From the NCBI GenBank assembly GCA_009746045.1, contig RPFO01000080.1, forward strand, positions 8,160,207 to 8,224,206: 64,000 nucleotides of DNA, in the 5' to 3' direction. Source of the DNA: Mesostigma viride. Its lineage: Eukaryota > Streptophyta > Mesostigmatophyceae > Mesostigmatales > Mesostigmataceae. The stretch's first letter is position 1. Each line of letters begins with the position of its first letter. The translations under genes and the position numbers were made by a program. The notes beneath the pieces were generated by a model, which was not told where the DNA came from, did no database searches, and was given only the letters and a program-made list of their open reading frames with translations. Shown one piece after another: positions 24,175 to 38,200 of this stretch.

Positions 24175-25911
24175 CCCGTGTTTTTTTACAACGCGATACA
24201 TCGCGTTGTAGGGTTAGAACGCGATGTATCGCGTTGTAATCTGACACGTGGCAAACCTATTAAACATGCGATTTTTGGTCTGAAACTTTCAAGATAGGTC
24301 AGAAACATCTCATAGAATTCAAGAAAAAATCCTGGTATTTTTGGTATTTTTTTTGTGACAGCTGCAAACAAATATGTACCACTGAAATCAGGCATTTTCG
24401 CGGGACGAAGGTGAAGACGACGGCGATGGCGGCAGGTAGATCTCGCCAGTTTTCGCGCGAATTTCAGTGGCTGTTGGGTGGCACGACCATGATGATGCGT
24501 TCAAAGGTTGATAATTAGGTTTCTACGAGTTTGTTGAGGTACTGGGGCAAAGGAAACGTAGTTTTTTCCAGTTTCTCACCCAACTTTCATGCGGAAACCC
24601 TGGAAACCGGCATACATATTATTACGTCAAGACTCGGGTCTGCTGCGGCACCATGCTTGGTATTTCCATGGTGTTTCGACTTCTTAACACATGTTTATTC
24701 ATTCCGAACGTCCGGACTCTCGGCTAAACCGAGAATTGTGCAGACTTTTATTGGGTAGCGCCGGGCATGATGGTGCCTGCAAATAGCGTAAGGCGTGACC
24801 GTGGCTATTGCTACGGTATGCTGTATTTTCCTGGAAATGGCCTCTGCCACCGGCTCAATAGTGCTTGCAGGCGTAAGTATATCGTGTTTCTACCTAGTTT
24901 CTGCCAGTTTTCCACTTATTTCTACCGACCTCTGCCCAGCCTCTCTAAGACCGCCATCCTACTCGACGTTGCTTGCATGTCAGCCATAGCAGGTTGCAGT
25001 TGTGCAGTATTTAGGTGCTGTATACGTCGTCAAGCCGTGCATATATCGTGAGGATTGGATGTTGATGGTTTATACTGCGTTGATTGTGCAAGAAGACCAG
25101 CTAGGTGCCCATAATCATGGTGTATAATCATGTGTTGTTAGCATCTTGCCACCATTTGCTAGCATGCATTCCAGCGTCATCTTTGCCTGCATGTAAGCTC
25201 ATGGATCACTCAACCTATCCAAGCCTTGCATTACACGTGCCTCTTTCTTTCAGTATTGCACGCGTTATGGAATGAAAACCCAGCACCTCCGTTCCCACGA
25301 GGCATGTGCTCAACACGTTGTGAGAGTGGATGATGCTTTGGCTATGGCTGCCTGATTCAGTCATATTAGGTCATCCAGTCATGATGTTTGATGCATGTTT
25401 GATGCTGTATAACTTATACAACACCTATTTTCAACGTTTTGACCCTCCAAGCTCACTATGGCCCCGTTTATGGGGCTCATGTCGTTGCGTCATGTTGTGA
25501 AGGGCTCTCATTTTTCCCACTGCGTTGTACTGCGTTGTAATTGTGATGCTAATGAAAAATAGCTCCAGTGGCCCAATGGGCCTGAGTTTTGTTTCACAGA
25601 GCCTGCATATGTTGCCCATAGCTCGTGCAAGAAGCCAGATTTTTTTCATGAACCATTTGTGAATAAGCACATGACTTGTGACCTAGGGTCAAGAAATCGC
25701 GGTCATGGTCAGACCCCCCTGTATTCAAACCAGTGTATCTCTCTAATGAATTAGCATTTTGTAGGTCTGAGTATCTCAAAAAATCCTTTGATTTATGGGC
25801 TTTCAGGAAAGTATATACATGACCATGAAAAAAAATTTTCCTTAGGTGCTATACGCGTTCTAAAAAAAGCTTACAACGCGATATATCGCGTTCTAATTAA
25901 AAAAACACGGG
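24175..25911 (+). mobile_element. piggyBac-type non-autonomous element, copy D
   Basis: 1737 bp with CCCGTG...CACGGG ends. One TTAA precedes it (24171-24174) and four follow (25912-25927), against four in the unoccupied site at 8733-8748 and 21377-21392. That is exactly one TTAA gained, as expected from target duplication. Compared with copy C the internal sequence differs at scattered positions (for example around 25425-25500), so the two are independent copies and not one insertion seen twice. Confidence 0.85.
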
Positions 25912-26099
25912 TTAATTAATTAATTAAATGTCCGTGAGAGGGGGTACATGGTCTATAAGCGTGCTAAGCAACAACCTGCAAATGATGTAAACTTAATAAT
26001 GCTCACGTGATGTTTGTTAATTATAATATTGATAATTGTCTCTTGTTCACGTGGTGCAGTCACGTTCTTATCGCACGCAATTGATAGCACTGTTACGAG

Positions 26100-26103
26100 T
26101 TAA
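26100..26103. other. Unoccupied TTAA target site for element copies A/C
   Basis: On the minus strand the left flank of copy A (GAGGTGGG) is joined through a single TTAA to its right flank (CTCGTAACAGTGC). This shows the precise pre-insertion sequence and fixes the element ends to the base. Confidence 0.9.
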
Positions 26104-26423
26104 CCCACCTCTATGTGAGAACCTGTACGTCTCCACCGTTGGCACTCGAATGGTACCTATCACCACTAAAGATGATTTAGAGGAATCGTTCGCGACAGCT
26201 AGATTGCAATGAAGCTTGATACATGTTCAGCTGCAATAAAACACATTTCCCAATTAACACAAGCAACAGCTATTGTGTGGGTCGACAACAACCAACTAAC
26301 TATGAGCCCAACTCGAACGTATCGACGTTGGCTAGACTGCCATTATTGTTCTCACGACAGACCATACATTGAGGTGCTCACAGAACGCTGGCACCAAGGG
26401 CAGAGGACATACAGGTAAAAACC

Positions 26424-27237
26424 ATGACATGAGTAGGAACGGGCATGGCATGACTAGGAACGTGTACAGCATGACTAGGAACGGGTATGGCATGACTAGG
26501 AAGTAGGAACAGGTATGGCATGACTAGGAAAGAGCATGGCATGACTAGGAACGGGCATGGCATGACTAGGAACGGGTGTGGCATGACTAGGAACGTGTAC
26601 AACATGACTAGGAACGGGTATGGCATGACTAGGAATGAGTATGTCATGACTCGGAACGGGTATGGCATGACTCGGAACGACCATGGCATGACTAGGAACG
26701 GGTACAGCATGACTAGGAACGGGTATGGCATGACTAGGAATGAGTATGTCATGACTCGGAACGGGTATGGCATGACTCGGAACGACCATGGCATGACTAG
26801 GAACGGGTATGGCATGACTAGGAACGGGTGTGGCATGACTAGGAGCGTGTACAGCATGACTAGGAACGGGTATGGCATGACTAGGAACGGGTATGGCATG
26901 ACTAGGAACGGGTATGGCATGACTAGGAACGGGCATGGCATGACTAGGAACGGGTGTGGCATGACTAGGAACGGGCATGGCATGACTAGGAACGGCCATG
27001 GCATGACTAGGAACGGGCATGGCATGACTAGGAACGGGTATGGCATGACTAGGAACGGGTATGGCATGACTAGGAACGGGTATGGCATGACTAGGAACGG
27101 GCATGGCATGACTAGTAACGAGTATGGCATGACTAGGAACGGGCATGGCATGACTAGGAACGGGTATGGCATGACTCGGAACGACCATGGCATGACTAGG
27201 AACGGCCATGGCATGACTAGGAACGGGTATGGCATGA
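26424..27237. repeat. 21-bp minisatellite, inverted copy
   Basis: Reverse complement of 18326-19141 inside the right palindrome arm, with identical open-frame lengths on the swapped strands. Confidence 0.9.
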
Positions 27238-28697
27238 CGTGGCCCACGCGCATGTGCGCCCATAATGGCCCCCATGGATGATGCTTTCAGTATTTAGCCG
27301 CGCCCAGCCTACAATGGGACCTCCCATGGATGATGCATTAAGAATTTAGCCATGCGATGCCTATGCAGGGAGTTACTCTCTGCTGAGATGCCATGTGTAC
27401 ACCAGCTATAGCCTAGCCACATACCCTCCACCCCATATGTCATGCAGGCCTTCTAGGCCCTCTCCTCAAGCCCCCCCCTGGGTGCCTGTGCTTGTTAAGG
27501 AGGCATGAACCATCATGGCGGTGCAGGTGCACCTTGTGCACCCAGAGCAGGTGACAGTTGTACATCCTCCACCTGCAGGTTGTAGCCCTGATTGTATTAC
27601 AAACCCATAGATGCCCTTTTCTCAGGGCTATGTGTTACATATGCTCCCAACGGAGCTATCATTTTAATTAATTAATTAATTAATGGCATGACTAGGAACG
27701 GGAGTGACATGACTAGGAACGACCATGGCATGACTCGGAACGACCATGGCATGACTAGGAAGGAGCATGGCATGACTAGGAACGGGTATGGCGGCCAAGC
27801 ACGTGGGCGGGTTCGTGCTATTCGTACCGTTGATGCTGAAGAGTCACAGGTATCGTTGGAACGGAACGGTCCAGGGGTCGCAGGCGGTTCTTCCCGGGAC
27901 TGATCTTCCAGCGCTGCAAGAAAATCACGAACATGTCCCTGGTTGGGTAAAGAAAGCAGGCAAACCCCGACCGGCCGACCGCGTCCCCACCGTGCATGTA
28001 CCTTGGTAAGACGTACGTAAGGTTCTGTGGGCTGAACTGACCGCGCTTCAAGAATATGACGATTTGAAGCCACTATGAAGGTATATGCAAACCATGTCGG
28101 CGTCATCCGCTCGACCCCTCTTACTCAGATATAGTTGGATATGCAGCATAAAAAGCAACGGGGAGAAATTGTCAATGACTATGATCCCCCAACTGTGGGT
28201 GTTAGGAAATAGAAAAAGCATGGCAGGCATAGCTTGCGTGCAACATTGGGGGTCGGAAATTCTAGTCGGGGGGGTCAGTGGACTCCAACGTGGACTCGAG
28301 ACTCAGATTGATTGATTATTGAGGGTAAACTGCACGACTACAGGCTCTTTGCGCGCGCCACATGTTAAGTAATCATGCCATCAGCTGCCATTTTGAACGC
28401 ATCATAAGGAAACCCGTCGGGTTAAAAACTAAGATCTAAACGGCCATCACCACTCGCATCGACGACGAAATTCGGCTAAGTCCAAAGGCAGCCGATACGA
28501 TTTACGTCGTTTGCAGTTTTACGCGCCAGCCTTGCGCACGCTGCCGCGCCGCGCCCAGCCACGATGCACTCCCAGCCTTGCGCACTCCCAGCCTCGCGCA
28601 CTCCCCAGCCTTGCGCACGCCAGCCTTGCGCACGCTGCGCCGCGCCCAGCCTTGTGCATCGTCTGAAGAAATCAGTGTCTGATGTTTACAAAAACTC

Positions 28698-29245
28698 CAA
28701 ATACTATATGTAATGGTCTGTGCATTTCACCCCTAAATTTAATGCTCTGTGCATTTCACACCTAGCTTACTAATTACCATCATGGTATAATATGGAGTCG
28801 GACATGAATAAAGACAACGGCTAACCAGGTTGGCCACACAGGACAGGTGGCTTTGCTTGCCGGAAGGACAGTAATGTATTGCAGATCGGCTATCCCCAGT
28901 TGATCTGCAATCACCTGTGTGGAGTGCACTTGCTGAAGTTTCTAGGATGTCTTACTTTTGGGGATGCATAAATAGCAAAAAGCTATTAAGTCCATCTAAG
29001 GCTGATATGCGTTTCTCTGAAGGATACCTTTTGAGCCCGGTTTACCATAAAATATCTCCATGATTTAACATCGTGCTGGCTTCTCGAGCTCATTATGTAG
29101 GCTTAGATCGTGATAACGATTAAGGCGATTGCGCCCAAGAGGCCATGCCGGAGAATTTATACTAATTGGCACTGCACGTCTTGCAAGTTGTATGACCTGT
29201 TAGCCTGTAACCGTTGTCCGTATTTTTAGTATACTGGAAGACAGC
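28698..29245. other. Intergenic, no feature seen
   Basis: Unique AT-rich sequence between the palindrome edge and the first exon of the SWIM/RING/ZZ gene. It would include that gene's promoter. I see no clear core promoter element or repeat. Confidence 0.6.
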
Positions 29246-32200
29246 ATGGCAACCAGGGAGTTTCCATACCGACCAAAAATGCCCGATGTAAGTGAGCGAG
29301 ATGTCTGTTGTGTCCGTGCCCATCCGGATGCTGGTTTGGTACCTGATTGGCATCATGGAAACTCGCGTTTCACTCCGAATTCCATGAAGCCTGCCGCCCT
29401 TTGTTTTTTTTTTCCTTGTGGCCAGTCTGAAAGTAGCATGATTTCCGTCGAGTATCAGGTGCACGCCCAGTGGTGACGTCCGCGCTGTGTATGGGTGGCT
29501 GTCCCTTGATTTGGCTCCGCTGCGCGTCTCCCTCGCCTTTTCATCTCACTCGCCACAGAAGACAGCTGCATTGGAAGTGTAGGCTTTTGGCATCGCATAT
29601 GCTGCCCACTGTCAATGTCCACCGCGGTTATCATCTTCTTGGGGCAGACCACGCAATCCACTTAAATTTGTTGGTTTGTCCTCCCAGCTGAAAAGCATGC
29701 AGGCTACAATAACATTAGCATAGGAGATTCAGCCTGCTTGTAACAGCTGCCATGAACTGTATCCAGCAACGCAATTCCGCTCGTGCTGCCCATGTGTGCA
29801 AGGAACCAGCATGCTGGAGGGCCCAGTTGCTAATTCAGCTGGAGGTTTCTAGCCATAGTCCAGTCGGTTTCTCTCGCCACACCTGCCCATCCAGCAGGTG
29901 CTTTCACTATCTTGTAATGTGTGATGATGCTATCAAATTGTGCCTCTATGCCCCACCTTGTGTACACTGTTTAGCATCACACTAGGTGCTCATCAGGGCT
30001 TCGACCCGACCAAGGCATATGAGTAACTATAGCCGCCCAATTCATACTTCCATGTTCATACTTCCATGTTCATACTTCCATGTTCATACTTTCATAATAT
30101 ATAATATACCTGCCATTATGTGTACTTCGTTTCCTTTACTGTCTCAATGTGCCTCTTTTTTTCCCTATCCAACTCTCATGTTTATAACGCTTTTTTTCTT
30201 GATAATCATCCGTGCTGCTATTACTAATTGTCTCATTGGCACGTACAGTGAAAAAGACCATTCTGATCGATGGCGCCTGCTGCTATAAATGATGTGTGCG
30301 CAGGTGGTGGCCAAGCGGATCCAGCAGCTTGCGTCCGTCACCATGTTCGTGGTCCAGCAGACGGGCCCCCTTTCCTACATCATCCGCTGTGAGGGCTCTG
30401 AGGCCAAGCACCGCGTGTTCATCGGTGAGGCTGGCTGTTTCTGATATAGCCTCAAAGTTTAGTAATGTTTATGGAGGTTTAGTTGTGTGTTGGGGAGGCC
30501 AAGCACCGTCTGTTCATTGGTGAGGCTGGCGTCTGTAAATAGCCTTGGTTTCACATTTACTTAAGTCAGGCCAAGGCTCATGTGTTCCTTGGTAAGGCTG
30601 CATCAACGAGCCATGTGTGGTAAAATATATTGATTAGCGGAGGTCATTTGCCGCGTACTTGTGGTACTCTTTTTTCCATTCTCAATTGAAACGGCTCCTT
30701 CGTGCCTGAGACTCTCACTCCCCGCGATGCACACATCACCCTTGGTGTGGGGCATGTTTACACCCACAGGGTGTTGGGGAAGGGGAGACAGAGTGAGGTT
30801 TGCACTGATGGGTGATGAACTTGAGGAAATTTTCTGAGGAAATTTTCTCAACCTTAATTCAGGTTGGTTTCGTGGCAGTGGTGGCACATGCATTTATTTC
30901 ACTAATGCTCTCCTGGTAGGCATAGATGTCGTGATTCTCCAGATTTTTACATGCGCTGGTTATCTCATTGATTCATTTTTGGTATTCGTTAAAAGGCAGT
31001 GCTAGTTTAATCGCCATGCAGAACGTGTGCCGTCATGTATTATTCAGAAGAACCAGAAGAGTGTGGCACTCTGCGGGAAGAGCGTGACACACCGTCGCTG
31101 CTGTTTATCTTATACTTGGGTTCTCAAAATGGTCTCTTTTCGACTGTCTTCTCTTATCTTATAATTGGGTTCTCAATATACATGCAACTGTAGGATCCAT
31201 GACTTTCTTTATGCTAAGACACTGATGGTGGTCTGATTGCGGGTCTGAGCACGAACATCCTTCCAGGGTGCTCACAAATGGTGCATTGTAGTGTTAAGAT
31301 AGTGGGTTAATGTCAAGGTCACCCATTCGTATTCAAGGAACGTCCTGTCCCCACGTTGCCTTGACGGGAGCTCGCAGGCACGGAGCAGAGTTGCACCTGC
31401 CAGGGGGGCGCCAAGGGCAGCGAACTCTGCATCCACCTGGTGGGTGGACGGTCGCGAGACAAACAGTATTATCTACGCAAGTGTATTATGTACACAAGTG
31501 CGTAGGAGAATACGGGGCTCGGGGGTCACGAAAGACGCCACTCTATACACGGAAGGGTGGGCGGACAGTCACTTTTGGAACAATACTGCTAACGCAGCAG
31601 GTGGGTGATGGTCAAGATGACAAGAATAGTTCGTAAACAGCAGGTTGGTTGATGGTTACTACAGCTGACAGATGGTTTGACGGTCACATAAAGAATAACA
31701 CAATTAGAAACAGCCAGTGGGTGGATGGTCACTATAACCAACATGGGAGTTGATGGCCATCATAGCCATGGGGAGGTTGATGGTGACTACAGCCAACAGT
31801 CGTTTTCTTGGTCACTATAGCTGACATGTGGGCTGGCACAGCGTGGCACATCTGCCAAACAGCGGAGATCAAATTTTCTGCTGAAACCCTTAATGCAGGG
31901 GAAATTCCTGCAATTTTTCCCTTTCTATCGACTTACCTGCCCAGGACGTTGTGGTGACTACGACCGTAAATCATCAGTTTCGATTGACTCGCATGTGGGT
32001 CCTGCCCACCTTTTTCTTTTTTTGCTTGTGCTTGTGCCTACGGAGGTTGTTAATGCACAAATGGGATTTGTTCCTCTGAACCGCGCTCCAAGCGTTTGTC
32101 TTCCCTGGCCCACACTGCTGCTCGTGATGAAACATGACACCTTGTGGGATTGTGATAGACACCTGGTGTCATGCCTTTGACTCGCTCTTGTGCCCTCTTA

Positions 32201-35200
32201 TCGGCTTTTCCACTGCCAACAACCTAGACACTAGACAGCTGTTTATGACATCGGAGGTGGTGGACGCTTCTTACTCGCTGGTGCCAACTTGTCTGCCTTC
32301 CCCTCGCCCATTCTGCGCAGCTGTTTGTGGTGAAGGTGGTGGTTGCCTCATCTCGTGCCTCTAACTCGCGCTCGCCCTCTCATCTCCCATCTGCCATCCA
32401 CTGCTACAGCTGTTTGTGATGACCAAGGTGATGGGGGTGCCCCGGAGCAACCCGCTGGTGTGGCAGCTGTCCCTGTTGGAGCGCGAGGTGGAGGAGATAC
32501 TCAAGTGCTGCGTGCAGGTAACGAGTGCTTGATACAGTGATCAGATACAGTGACCAGCTAACAAGTACACATGGCTGCGAGGTGCAGATACGCAGACGCT
32601 GCACGCAGGCATCGGGCGGCAGGGATGTGTTGGGCTGATTCAGTGACCAGGTATAGTGACCAGCGTGCCGCGAACAAGTAGGCATGGCACTGAAGGGGGA
32701 GGAGATCCTCAATCTCTGTTCAAAGATGAAAGGTGGTACCCATGCCATGTAAGCATTCTAATTGTACCTATCGTAATAGGTTAGCAACCACGTGTGGCCT
32801 TTGCAAAAATGATGAGATCCTGTCCGTTAACGACCAACTGGTCGGTCCGATTGCATGGTCCTACTACATTTAGGTTGGATGTAAGCAGTGTAAGCATGGT
32901 CCTACTACATCTAGGTAGCTTATTTATTCATGCACATCTTCGGCTTAACCCCTCCTTAGCGTCTTCTCACCCGTTTTTTTCGTCTTTGTGATCTATTATC
33001 ATGCGATCCTCTTCATAACTGGAATATGTGCCTATCTCTTATATGTATATCTCTTCTATGTATAGTAGTATCTCTTATCTAAAATACACCAGCTTTTCCA
33101 GCATGGTTGCCCATCTAATGTTGGTCGCTAGCATAACTTCCATCTGGTGGCATCTAGTGGTGATCCTCAAGAAACCTTTTTTCTTGTTTTGTCTTATTTT
33201 CTTCACGAAATGCTTATTTTGTATACATGCAAATGACCAGGTGAGCCACCGGCGCAAGTCAGCCGCAGCCTCTGCCGCCGCCGCCCAAAAGCCAAGTGCA
33301 GCCACCGCCGCGGAGGCGCCGCTTCCGCCGGGCGAGGTGGCGTGTCGGGAGATCGCGGAGGACGACATGTGGTACGTGTGCCAGCAAGTACAGGAAAGCC
33401 TTGAGGAGTGCCATTATTCAGGTGGCAACAATGGTGGCGTGTCGGGAGGAGGACATGGGGTGCGTGTGCCAGCAAGTACAGGAAAGCCTTGAGGAGTGCC
33501 ATTATTCAGGTGGCAACAATGGTGGCGTGTCGGGAGGAGGACATGGGGTGCGTGGGCCAGCAAGTACAGGAAAGCCTTGAGGAGTGCCATTATTCAGGTG
33601 GCAACAATGGCGGCGTGTCGGGAGATGGCGGAGGAGGACATGGGGTGCATGTGCCAGCAAGTACAGGAAAGCCTTGAGGAGTGCCATTATTCAGGTGGCA
33701 ACAATGGTGGCGTGTCGGGAGGAGGACATGGGGTGCGTGTGCCAGCAAGTACAGGAAAGCCTTGAGGAGTGCCATTATTCAGGTGGCAACAATGGTGGCG
33801 TGTCGGGAGGAGGACATGGGGTGCGTGTGCCAGCAAGTACAGGAAAGCCTTGAGGAGTGCCATTATTCAGGTGGCAACAATGGTGGCGTGTCGGGAGATG
33901 GCGGAGGAGGAGGACATGGGGTGCGTGTGCCAGCAAGTACAGGAAAGCCTTGAGGAGTGCCATTATTCAGGTGGCAACAATGGTGGCGTGTCGGGAGATG
34001 GCGGAGGAGGAGGACATGGGGTGCGTGTGCCAGCAAGTACAGGAAAGCCTTGAGGAGTGCCATTATTCAGGTGGCAACAATGGTGGCGTGTCGGGAGATG
34101 GCGGAGGAGGAGGACATGGGGTGCGTGTGCCAGCAAGTACAGGAAAGCCTTGAGGAGTGCCATTATTCAGGTGGCAACAATGGTGGCGTGTCGGGAGATG
34201 GCGGAGGAGGAGGACATGGGGTGCGTGTGCCAGCAAGTACAGGAAAGCCTTGAGGAGTGCCATTATTCAGGTGGCAACAATGGTGGCGTGTCGGGAGATG
34301 GCGGAGGAGGAGGACATGGGGTGCGTGTGCCAGCAAGTACAGGAAAGCCTTGAGGCGTGCCATTATTCAGGTGGCAACAATGGTGGCGTGTCGGGAGATG
34401 GCGGAGGAGGACGACATGTGGTACGTGGGACAGGAAAATTAAGCTTTATCAGTAAAGTGCCTTTGTTGGGCACACCCTAAGTTGAGAGAAAGTGCTACAG
34501 CTTTGTCACAGAAGAAGACCTGAGCTACATGGGACAGAAAGTGGCAGCACATCTGAATGATATCAATGCACTAGGGGTACACTAGGTCGGGACAAGTGTG
34601 GTTCGGCTTGATTAGAGAGCGCTGTGTGTGCCAGCAAGTCGATCAGAGCGATGGGGAGTGGACCAACAGCCCGGGGACGTGTCCAGCTGCCAGATCAGGT
34701 GCAAACGCTTCGGGGGCGTCTGACTGTCGAGAGACAAGAGCAGAGTTGTATGGTGGCATGCAGTGTGGTAGTGTGGTGGCTTGCTAGTACAGTGGTACCG
34801 TAATGTTATAGTATACTAGTATCGTAGTAGGAATTCTTGAAGAGAGAGCCGTGTGTGCCACCTAACTTGTGGGCCCACCTCGCTATCGGTCGACTGCCCG
34901 CCAACGTGCTGCTACCAAAGCTAGCGCGTGCCTGATTTATAAGCTACTGCATGCTCTCAGTTACTTTGGGTTGTGGTGTGTCCAGGAGAATGGACGCTGA
35001 CGTTTCTGGCGCAGAGGTGGGCGGACCGCCACGAAGCGCTCTGCAACTTCATCTCTGGGCAAGGCATCCACTCCACTGCCTCCTGTCACCCATCGACTCC
35101 ATATACCTGGGCGCCTGGCCTCCATCGTAGTGGGAACCATGTGCGATGTTGAACACGCGGATGGTCCCCTCCCTTTCCCATGCACATGCCCTCCGCAGCC

Positions 35201-38200
35201 CCATCTGCTACGAGGGCATGCTGGACTGCCCCCCAGGGTCCCTGGTGCACTGCCGCTTCAGCTGTGGCAACAGCATCCACGGCAAGTGCATGAGGTGCGT
35301 ATGGACGGCATTGACGGCAGGGGGGGGAGGCAAGATTGCCGATCATGACTAGGTATTTGTGGGTGGGTGTCAGTTGTATGGTGGGGAAGTCAGTTGATTG
35401 GTGCGCGACTGCGGTTGACATGGGCGTCCAAGATTATGTCATCCTGAATATTTCTTCCATTGTACCGAATAATTTGCTTGTAGTGCTAAATTATCAATGC
35501 TCCGCCATACATACAGGGAAATGAGCCGGTAGGAATCGCATGCAGGTACGTCACTAGTCGTCCCACAGTTCCTAATCTCCAACAGCCCTGCACGGTCCAG
35601 TTGTGCTTTTGGGGGTGTATGCCATGGCCTTTGCCTGCTTGGGCTATTTCCTTGCATCATAAATCTGCTGAGTTCATCCTGCTTGGTCCTCTGCCCCCTG
35701 ATGCGAAACTCTGGAGCCTGGCCTACTCCTAGAGCCTTCACCCCCTTGCACGTGTTTCTATCATACACAGGACGCTCACGTGACGCAGTCTACGTGTGAA
35801 TTAATTAATTAACCCACAGGATGCAACAGTGCACCCGGCGCGTCTTTAGGGCAGCAACAAGGATCTTTCTGTTGCCTGCCAAAGTGTCATTCGCTACAAC
35901 AGAACCAAGTCCAGCTACGATATCTATCGCCCAGTTTGTTTACGGGAAATGGACCAGTTTCCATCATGCATCCGGATATGCTGCACTCCTCTAGATGCTG
36001 GGGCAGATGCAGCCAGTGTCGCTCAACATACTCATCCCTTCATTGTGTCCGTGCCTCTGTTCCATGTCAACAATTACTACTGCATATTGATGATAAACCC
36101 ATTACTTAGCCTACTGATGACCATGTATTATTCAGCGTAATGATGAAAAAGCCACTATCCAGAGTCCTTTTTATTACTGTGTGTTTGCCGGTCCTCTCGG
36201 CTTGTCAAGGACCTCCTCCACATATTTCTTGTTACTGTCTCACATGGATCATGTTATAATAATGCAAACACGTTATAACATGTTATAATTATTAACACGT
36301 TATAACTATTATAACATGTTATAATAATTCTGGCACGTGTCATCACTCATTCATGCACCTTGTTCATGCATCTGCGACCAGAGTGTGGGTGGAGCACCAG
36401 TCGTCCATCGGGAAAGAGCTCAAGTGCCCGGTGCGTATTGTACAGTGGTGGTCTCTTTGGTTCATTCTCTGTTTTGTTCTTCCCTTTTATTCATTCGTGC
36501 TCTTCCGCTTGATTCATTCGTGCTCTTCCCCTTGATTCCTTGGTGTTCTTTCCTTTTGTTTATTCGTGTTCTTACCCTTTGTGAGTAGAAGCGACTACCG
36601 CTTTGTCTTCTCTTCCCTCCGTTAGGTGCATCACGAATGGCAGCAAGAGAAAGGCTCCGGAAGTCGCCTGCCTGACTTTTGTGGGCGGTTCATCACGTGT
36701 AGCTTAGCCCACCGTCGTATCCGCTACGCGTCAGGTTGAGTGAGAGACTGCCCTTCGGCCATCAGCAATGCCTTGACATCTAGGAGTTGATCTCCATGCG
36801 TTGGAATGCATACCCTGCACCCTGCAAGCCTGTGCGCACCCTCATCGCATTCAATCATCCGTGGACCCAAGTCCCCGGTCTCACTGTATCGGGTCCTCCA
36901 CTGTCCCATACATACCAGCAACACATACACATACGCAATCGACGGACAGACTGACCCCAACTCGCAAGGTGAATGTGCTACAGGTTTGTTATGAACCACG
37001 TCAATCCAAAGGTGAATGTGCAGCACCGTGATGATTAGTTTTGACAATAGATCTGTTTTTCTATCCTATTCCTGAAATAGCGCCTTCACCTTTCCTGTCA
37101 ACACAAGCACCTTTTGCACAGATGTTAGCCCGCGCCTCCCTTCAGAGACACTACCCATCGTACATCGGCTGCTCCGTCCTGCCGTCCAAATTTGAGATAT
37201 GAGCGGCTTCGTTCTATCATGCCATTTTCTTTTGCCGGCTAGATATGTACATAGACTGCATTCTGCCGTACAACGATATTAGTAACAGTTTGGGATATGA
37301 GCGACTTCGTTCTACCCTCAAATTTTTTTCCCCGGCTGGACATGCATGTATAGCCTGAAATAGTCACTGTTTACATGTGGACTGGAATCTCTTCTTCCAT
37401 GAATTTGTTTTAACCAACTACCTGACCTCTTGACTTCCTTTTCCTTGCATTCGCCACCACATCAGATGTGCCGAGAGAGCTGGGGCGAGTTTGTGTGGGC
37501 GCCTCCGAAGCAAGATAAGAAGAAGAGGGAGGTGCCTCGCCGCCAACGTAAGCATCCACTCAAACCTTAATCCATGTTCTTGATCATATCGAAGAGTCCT
37601 CTTCTTAGTTATCAAGGTTGGCTCCACGAGCCAGGCTTGCCTCTCCTCTCTTACCTACCATTCTAGTTAGTGACTAGTTAGGTGACTAATGACAAGCCCT
37701 GCTGATGCCGCCCGACCTATCCCGATCTATCAACCTCTCACGTGACCGCATTCGCAAGTAGTCGCCCGCACGATTCCCCTCGGATAATTTCGCTCACTGC
37801 AGCCGGGACTGGTTGTTGCGAGCCTTTCTCATCAGAGACCGGCGCTTGTCGCATGAGGACCAACCCTAGAGTCCACGCATGTCTCAAATCACTTGGTGGC
37901 CCCACGGGCCCTCTGAGAGTTGGTGTGTCGATCATGTTGTGAAGATAAGGTGGCACAGAGTATTACGTGTTGGGCAGGCTGTTACTTAATTCCAAATAGT
38001 CGAGGTCCCCTCAGCAGATCCAGAGTGATACAGAGAGGACATATGTCCGTATGGGTAGGTAGAATCTGCAGGTAGCTTATGTGTACTATAAATAAGCTTG
38101 ATTCAAGCCACCTGGCACCCACCCGGTACAAGTCCACATCTATCCCATGCACGAACTATATCCTTTCTAAATGTTCTTATGTACCAACTTGATCTCATCT

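Larger units (their letters stand above)
13422..25911 (+). repeat. 12.6-kb direct repeat, unit 2
   Basis: Near-identical to 772-13267. Beyond 25911 the sequence continues into the remainder of the right palindrome arm, which is missing from unit 1. Unit 2 therefore extends across the place where unit 1 stops at the gap, so the two may be overlapping contigs or haplotypes and not a true tandem duplication. Confidence 0.95.
23215..28697 (-). repeat. Right arm of large palindrome, unit 2 (complete)
   Basis: Reverse complement of 16868-22348. It lacks the element insertion at the site occupied in the left arm and instead has the element in the (TTAA)n at 24171. The 21-bp array and the GC-rich repeat appear in reverse orientation. 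Confidence 0.92.
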
